From assembly GCF_027563465.1 (NCBI RefSeq), contig NZ_JAPFQA010000007.1:124001-188000 (forward strand): 64,000 nucleotides of DNA, in the 5' to 3' direction. Origin of the DNA: Mesorhizobium qingshengii (GTDB lineage: Bacteria; Pseudomonadota; Alphaproteobacteria; Rhizobiales; Rhizobiaceae). Shown in pieces: positions 59,298 through 64,000 of the stretch. Below the pieces are notes generated by a model. It was not told the origin of the DNA. It saw nothing but the letters and a program-made list of their open reading frames with translations, and made no database searches. A program made the position numbers and the translations under genes. How positions within the stretch are numbered: position 1 is the stretch's first letter; each line of letters begins with the position of its first letter.

Positions 59298-62200
59298 CTA
59301 CTGCAACGACTTCAACAGATTGTCGATCGTGAACGGATTGGGCTTCGGCTTGGCCGGCGGCGGATTGTCGTTGGCTTCCGGCAGCGGCGCTCGCTCGACC
59401 TTCGCTGCCTGTTCCGCCGCCTTGCGCTCGGCCTCGAGCCTTGCCTTTTCCTGCGAGGCGGCGCGCATCGCCTCTTCCGCCTTCTGGCGATCCTGCTCGG
59501 CCTGCGCCTTGGCCGCTTCGTCGGCGGCTTGTTGCTCGGCCGCGGCCTTCGCGTCCGCATCCGCCTTTGCCTTGGCATCCGCGTCCGCCTTGGCCTTGGC
59601 TTCCGCATCGGCCTTTGCCTTTGCATCCGCTTCAGCCTGGGCCTTCGCTTCCTCTTCGGCCTTCGCCTTGGCGTCGGCTTCGGCCTTCAGGCGCGCCGCT
59701 TCCTCCTGCTTGCGCAGTTCCTCGGCGGCCTTGTCGCGCGCGTCCTGCAGCGCCGCGTAGTAGCGCACCTCACGCCGCAGCCGCTGCTTCTCAAGCAATG
59801 CTGCCTGCATCGCTTCGACGCGCTGTTGCTCCTTTTCCAGCGCGCGCTGGGTCAGGAACTGCGCCAGCGGCTCGCTGTCGAACTGCCGTCTCACGGCGCC
59901 GAACGGCCCCTCGGCGGTGAAATTCACGATCGGCTCGGAGCCGACCAACGCCTCGTCGCCGGGCCGATAGGTGACTGCTCCCTTGGCCGAAACCGTGCTG
60001 GTGTTGAGATCCGCCGTGATGTCGGCGGACAAGGTCGCCGCCGGATTCTCCAGGCTGATCGGCGGCACCCTCAGCGTGCCGCCGGCAACCGTGAAGGCAA
60101 CGTCGATATCCTTCGCGGCGAAGCTGCCATCGGCGGCGATCTGCGGCGCGAAGCCGGCGGTCTTTGCCGCGTCGATGTCGCGCCCGATCGCATCCGCCTT
60201 GGCAAGGAACGCGCTGAACGCATCGGGATTGACGCCGGCGACCCGCAAGCTCTTCAGCGTCGCCGTGCCGGAGCCGGACAAGGCCGCCACCATCGCATCG
60301 ACCGACTTGCCGCTGGTCGACAGCGCCGTCGAGAAATCGCCGTTGCCGCTGATGCCGGCATCCGGCAGCACGTTCGCTAGATCGGCGCCCGCCAGTTTCA
60401 TCTGGCCGGTGAAAAGTCCGGTGCCGTCGGTGTTCTTCAGCTCGAACAGGCCGGTCAGGGCACCGCCAAGGAATTTCGCCTTCAGATCCGAAACGCGGAT
60501 GCCTTCCTGGTCGAGCTTGAGCGAAAACGCGGCGTCATAGGCGGTGGCGAACGGCCCGGTGGCAAGCGCCGCCGTCGTCAGATCGAGGTCGGCGGTGAAC
60601 GGCAGGCTGGATTTCTGGCTGAAGGGGGCGGCTGGCCACGCGCCACCCTTGTCACCGGCCCCCTTGTCGGCGAGGAAAGCCGAATCGCCGAACAGCGCCA
60701 CCGCCATCGGATCGAAATCGAGTTCGTCGAGCGCCAGCGCGCCGGCCAGATGCGGCACGCCATCCTTGACATCGACATTGACGTCACCGGACACCGCCGC
60801 CTCGTTGATGGCGCCGCTGAGGCCATCCAGCACCAGCAGGCCGTTGCCATAGTCACCCTGCGCCGCCAGTGATGCCGACATGCCCGCCCCCATGCCGGGA
60901 AGCCCGATGCCGGTCGTCATCAGCCACGGCTCGATATCGGCTGCATCGAGGCTGAGCTTGCCCTTGGCGGTCGGTCCTTGCGGCGTATCGGCGATCGTCC
61001 CTTCGAAACCGGCCTTGAAGTCGTTGCCGGAGAGGCTGAAACTCGTCGCAAGGCCGCCGCCAAGCGTACCCTTGGCCGAAACATCCGTGCTTGCCTCGCC
61101 CAGCATGCCGAGCGGCAGCGCCGGCAGGCCGTAGAGCGCCAGCAGCGCGGTGGCGTCAGGATTCTTGGCATTGAAGGTCAGCGCCACCGGAGCTTCGATG
61201 AGCCTGTCCAGCGCTCCCTTCCCCGACAGCGACGCCGAAAATGCCGAGCCGCCGGCCTTGCCCTGGCCGCTCACCGCCAGGCCCGTGGTGCCATCGCCAT
61301 TGTCGGCGGCACTCGCCACGAGATCGACGCGCGCATCCTGGAAAAGCTCGGGATAGGCGGAAGCCCGACTCGCCAGCCCCTTCAGCACGGCATTGTCGGG
61401 ATAATGCTGGGCAGCGACGTCGATCAGCGGCTTCAGATCGACGGCGACCACCGATGCGTCGAGCTTGCCGGTCGGGCTCGCTGGAAAATCCTTGACCCTG
61501 CCGGTGGCGCTGATCGAGGCGCCGGCCAGCCCGCCCACCGAAAGCCGGTCGATTTCGAGCAGCCCGCCGCGCAGCCTGAGCGCCGTGTCGACCGTGTCGG
61601 CGGTCAGGCCACCGGCGCTGACCGGCCCGGCCTTGATCTGGAAATCGAGGTCGCGGTCGGAAAAGCGGTTGGCGCCCTTGTCGCTGACGAAGATCGAGGC
61701 AAAAGCCGCCAGCCCGTCGACATCGAGCTCGCCGCCTTCGAGCCGCATCAGCACCGACGGCTTGGCGTCGTCGGGCTGGCTGGAATCAATGCGGCCGGAG
61801 AACTTCGCCTTGCCCAGGATCAGCTCGAGATCGCTGAAGGCCTGACGCTTTTCCGACAGGTCGACCTTGGCCTTGAAGCCGGCGGCGGGCAAACGGCGGA
61901 TCGCCTCGTCGACATCCTTCGACAGCCAGGCGGCAAAGCCGGAAGGTTGCGCCACCGCCAGCAGCAGCGAGCCGGTGAAACCGAAATGATCCTCGACGCT
62001 GAGCATGCCGTCGGCCTCCAGCGTGGTTCGGCCGGGCAAGGTCGCGGCGAGCGATTTCACCGACCAGCCGCCATCGGTCGGCTCGGCGGAAAGATGCACG
62101 TCGCGCACCGTGGTGTCGCCGGCCACCACCGCCGGCAGCTTGACCTCGACAGTGCCGGGTATGGTCGGCTTCGGCAGGTCGAGCAACGCTTGCTCCAGTC

Positions 62201-63254
62201 CGGCGATGCGCTGATCCAATGTCAGCCCGGCGCCGGCCTCGGCCCCCACCGCCTCGTCGAACTGCACCTGTGCGCCACTGGCCTCGATGGCGAAGCTCGG
62301 CTTCAGCCCGAGATCGACAGAAGCCTTGCCATCGGCGGTGTAGGGATTGTCCAGCGGTCCCGTCTCGAAACGGAATTCATCGACGCCGAGCTTCTGGTGG
62401 TCGAGCGAGAACTTGCCGTTCAGCCTAAAGCCCGGATCAGGCTTGCCGGCGCTGACCTTTACCGTCTCGCCATCGGTACCGCGCAGCTCCGCGCTGTTCC
62501 TGTCGGCGCTGTTCTTGTCGGTGCCGGAGATTTTGAACTGGCCGGAATAGACGGCGGCACCGTTGACGATGCCGGCATTGCCGTCGGTCTCGATGACCAG
62601 CGGATAGGCATCGGGATCGGCCTTAAGCCGCAACCGCATCTGCCCGTTGCCTTCGGCCTTGCCGGTCGACGCGGCGATGCTGGTGCGCAACCCGTCCAGC
62701 CGCAGCGTGCCGTCCATGCGCCACGGCCCGGCCAGTGACTTGGCCGAGATGGTCGAATTGATCTCGGACATGAGATGGCTGCGCCCGCCGGCGGCATGGC
62801 GCAGTTCGATCTGCCCTTCCGTCACCGTCAGCTTCTCGATCGAGATCTGGTTGAGGTCAAAGGGCGAGGACGGCCGCATCGCCCAGTCGACGGTGCCGTC
62901 ATTGGCGATGTCGATGGTCGCTTTCGGCCGCACCAGCCGCATGTCGAAGATCAGCACCTCGCCGCGCAGGAAGGGTGCCAATTCCGCATCCATCGAAAAC
63001 GTCTCGACGGTCATCGCCGGCTGGCCATTCGGGCCGCCGGCGACGGCGACGTTGGAGAAGGTCACCGAGGGGAACGGCAACAGCCGCGCCGTGGCATCCC
63101 CTTGTACGGTCACCTTGCGGCCGAGAATGGCGCTCGCCTCGCGCTCGAACTCGGCGCGATAGCCGGTCCAGTCGACAAAATACGGCCCCACCAGCGCCGC
63201 ACACAGCACCAGCACGAACAGGCCACCAAAGATCACGAACAGGCGTGCGAGCAT
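59298..63254 (-). CDS. giant AsmA-family inner-membrane protein
   Basis: 1318 residues. One N-terminal membrane segment (LFVIFGGLFVLVLCAALVGPYFVDW), then AsmA domains: REASAILGRKVTVQGDATARLLPFPSVTFSNV and repeated beta-rich segments, with the AsmA-like C-terminal block near 980-1130. The last 180 residues form a long Ala/Lys/Glu coiled coil made of AKADAEAKAK-type repeats and a Pro-rich end. AsmA proteins carry phospholipids between inner and outer membranes. Bridge-like transport is likely, from family knowledge. The coiled tail is an uncommon addition. Confidence 0.9.
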   Translation of the reverse strand: MLARLFVIFGGLFVLVLCAALVGPYFVDWTGYRAEFEREASAILGRKVTVQGDATARLLPFPSVTFSNVAVAGGPNGQPAMTVETFSMDAELAPFLRGEVLIFDMRLVRPKATIDIANDGTVDWAMRPSSPFDLNQISIEKLTVTEGQIELRHAAGGRSHLMSEINSTISAKSLAGPWRMDGTLRLDGLRTSIAASTGKAEGNGQMRLRLKADPDAYPLVIETDGNAGIVNGAAVYSGQFKISGTDKNSADRNSAELRGTDGETVKVSAGKPDPGFRLNGKFSLDHQKLGVDEFRFETGPLDNPYTADGKASVDLGLKPSFAIEASGAQVQFDEAVGAEAGAGLTLDQRIAGLEQALLDLPKPTIPGTVEVKLPAVVAGDTTVRDVHLSAEPTDGGWSVKSLAATLPGRTTLEADGMLSVEDHFGFTGSLLLAVAQPSGFAAWLSKDVDEAIRRLPAAGFKAKVDLSEKRQAFSDLELILGKAKFSGRIDSSQPDDAKPSVLMRLEGGELDVDGLAAFASIFVSDKGANRFSDRDLDFQIKAGPVSAGGLTADTVDTALRLRGGLLEIDRLSVGGLAGASISATGRVKDFPASPTGKLDASVVAVDLKPLIDVAAQHYPDNAVLKGLASRASAYPELFQDARVDLVASAADNGDGTTGLAVSGQGKAGGSAFSASLSGKGALDRLIEAPVALTFNAKNPDATALLALYGLPALPLGMLGEASTDVSAKGTLGGGLATSFSLSGNDFKAGFEGTIADTPQGPTAKGKLSLDAADIEPWLMTTGIGLPGMGAGMSASLAAQGDYGNGLLVLDGLSGAINEAAVSGDVNVDVKDGVPHLAGALALDELDFDPMAVALFGDSAFLADKGAGDKGGAWPAAPFSQKSSLPFTADLDLTTAALATGPFATAYDAAFSLKLDQEGIRVSDLKAKFLGGALTGLFELKNTDGTGLFTGQMKLAGADLANVLPDAGISGNGDFSTALSTSGKSVDAMVAALSGSGTATLKSLRVAGVNPDAFSAFLAKADAIGRDIDAAKTAGFAPQIAADGSFAAKDIDVAFTVAGGTLRVPPISLENPAATLSADITADLNTSTVSAKGAVTYRPGDEALVGSEPIVNFTAEGPFGAVRRQFDSEPLAQFLTQRALEKEQQRVEAMQAALLEKQRLRREVRYYAALQDARDKAAEELRKQEEAARLKAEADAKAKAEEEAKAQAEADAKAKADAEAKAKADADAKAKADADAKAAAEQQAADEAAKAQAEQDRQKAEEAMRAASQEKARLEAERKAAEQAAKVERAPLPEANDNPPPAKPKPNPFTIDNLLKSLQ

Positions 63255-63387
63255 CAGCTCCGAACGGGTTGATTGAAATTCAGCCGCACTCTACCCGCAT
63301 CCGCGTGTCGATAAAGAGGCAATTCATCCGCTGTTGCGTCATCCCTGGTGATCTGAAACAAATCCAGGAAAATGCGGAGAATTTCGG

Positions 63388-64000
63388 ATGTCGGGCAAGA
63401 ATTGGGACCGGGTGCCGATCGATGCGCAGAGCGTCGACGCGCCGCTGTCGCTATCGGCGGTCTTTCTGGTTGTCACCGTCGCCAGCGAACGGAATGCTCT
63501 CGCCAGGGTCGCCTCGGTGCTTGGCGGGCTTGACGATCTCGTCAAGACTGTCGGGTTCCGCGATCTTTCCGGCCGGCTGTCGTGCATTGCCGGCATCGGC
63601 CGCGACTTCTGGGATCGTCTCTCTTCCGGCCGGCGACCCCTGGAGCTGAAGCCGTTCGTGCCGATCAAGGGAGCGGTTCATTCGGCCCCGTCGACAGCGG
63701 GCGACCTTCTCTTCCACATCCGCTCCGAACGTCCCGACATGTGTTTCGAGTTCGAGCGCATTCTGCTCGACAACCTCGGGGACGCCGTGACGGTCGTCGA
63801 CGAAGTCTCGGGCTTTCGCTATTTCGATGCCCGCGACCTGCTCGGCTTTGTCGACGGCACCGCCAACCCGACCGGCCTCGACCTGCCCGCCTCGGCGCTC
63901 GTCGGCGACGAGGATGCCGACTTCGCCGGCGGCAGCTATGTCGTAGTCCAGAAATATCTGCACGATCTCGCTGCCTGGGCGCGCATTCCAACGCCACTGC
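63388..64000 (+). CDS. Dyp-type peroxidase (3' end outside window)
   Basis: First 204 residues of a heme peroxidase of the DyP/YfeX group. The diagnostic GxxDG occurs as GFVDGTANP (153-161), with the distal Asp156. GGSYVVVQKYLHDLAAW follows near 190-204, and the proximal His is beyond the end. It reduces H2O2 while oxidising dyes, iron or porphyrin-like compounds. ATG 63388 has GGAGA ten bases upstream. No encapsulin cargo tail can be judged, as the end is missing. Confidence 0.88.
   Translation, partial: MSGKNWDRVPIDAQSVDAPLSLSAVFLVVTVASERNALARVASVLGGLDDLVKTVGFRDLSGRLSCIAGIGRDFWDRLSSGRRPLELKPFVPIKGAVHSAPSTAGDLLFHIRSERPDMCFEFERILLDNLGDAVTVVDEVSGFRYFDARDLLGFVDGTANPTGLDLPASALVGDEDADFAGGSYVVVQKYLHDLAAWARIPTPL

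Noticed and set aside
59441..59920. Repeat-rich stretch at 59480-59720 as a CRISPR array or minisatellite outside genes
   Set aside because: The repeats are irregular, lack spacers and are in frame in the AsmA coding sequence as Ala/Lys-rich coiled coil.

Overview
The window reads as chromosomal DNA of a rhizobial alphaproteobacterium, most likely Mesorhizobium or a close relative. The evidence is high GC content, a permuted two-piece tmRNA with the tag ANDNYAEARLAA, an alpha-type SspB, the hflK-hflC-DUF2065-degP block, a RIME-like palindromic repeat and a molybdate operon with a separate molbindin. Most of it is ordinary chromosome. The unusual parts are a few embedded catabolic modules, one locus that looks like a gene replacement, and several readable regulatory sites. 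No insertion sequence, prophage or CRISPR array was seen.

Region 1 to 12.8 kb: a 5'-truncated glutathione S-transferase, an FAD monooxygenase with no ordinary start codon, a divergent HxlR regulator and QorB-like reductase pair with a dyad between them, an SDR, two tandem Kup potassium transporters that share a perfectly identical 527-bp 3' tract, pdxJ, a STAS/SpoIIAA-like protein, a RecD-like helicase and a cobalt-type nitrile hydratase cluster. Region 12.8 to 23 kb: an RND pump with its adaptor, a LysE exporter, ilvBN preceded by a Leu/Ile/Val-rich leader peptide and attenuator, and an NTF2-FMO fusion preceded by a coupled 10-codon ORF.

Region 23 to 37 kb: a tmpA/tmpB-like pair with a divergent LysR regulator, predicted to turn a trimethylammonio-phosphonate into glycine betaine and phosphate; a cupin-XRE regulator operon; a HerA-like ATPase; a GGDEF protein; miaA and serB with overlapping divergent starts; degP, DUF2065, hflC and hflK with a 21-bp tandem repeat. 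At 37.1 to 37.9 kb an AT-rich dihydrofolate reductase gene lies beside what looks like the first codons of a resident folA, suggesting replacement of the native gene.

Region 38 to 53.3 kb: DUF4424, cobF, a polyol-type uptake and catabolism cluster (FGGY kinase, DeoR regulator, GlpD-like dehydrogenase, DUF2291, ABC transporter) run from two nearly matching promoters with TCACA repeats, then modABC-modE with Mo-box-like sites, a divergent molbindin, and thyA. Region 53.4 to 64 kb: a palindromic repeat, DUF2853, ssrA, a Bcr/CflA exporter with a TetR regulator that is probably leaderless, sspB, two small proteins, a small ABM-like protein with an ECF sigma factor, a giant AsmA protein, and the start of a Dyp-type peroxidase.
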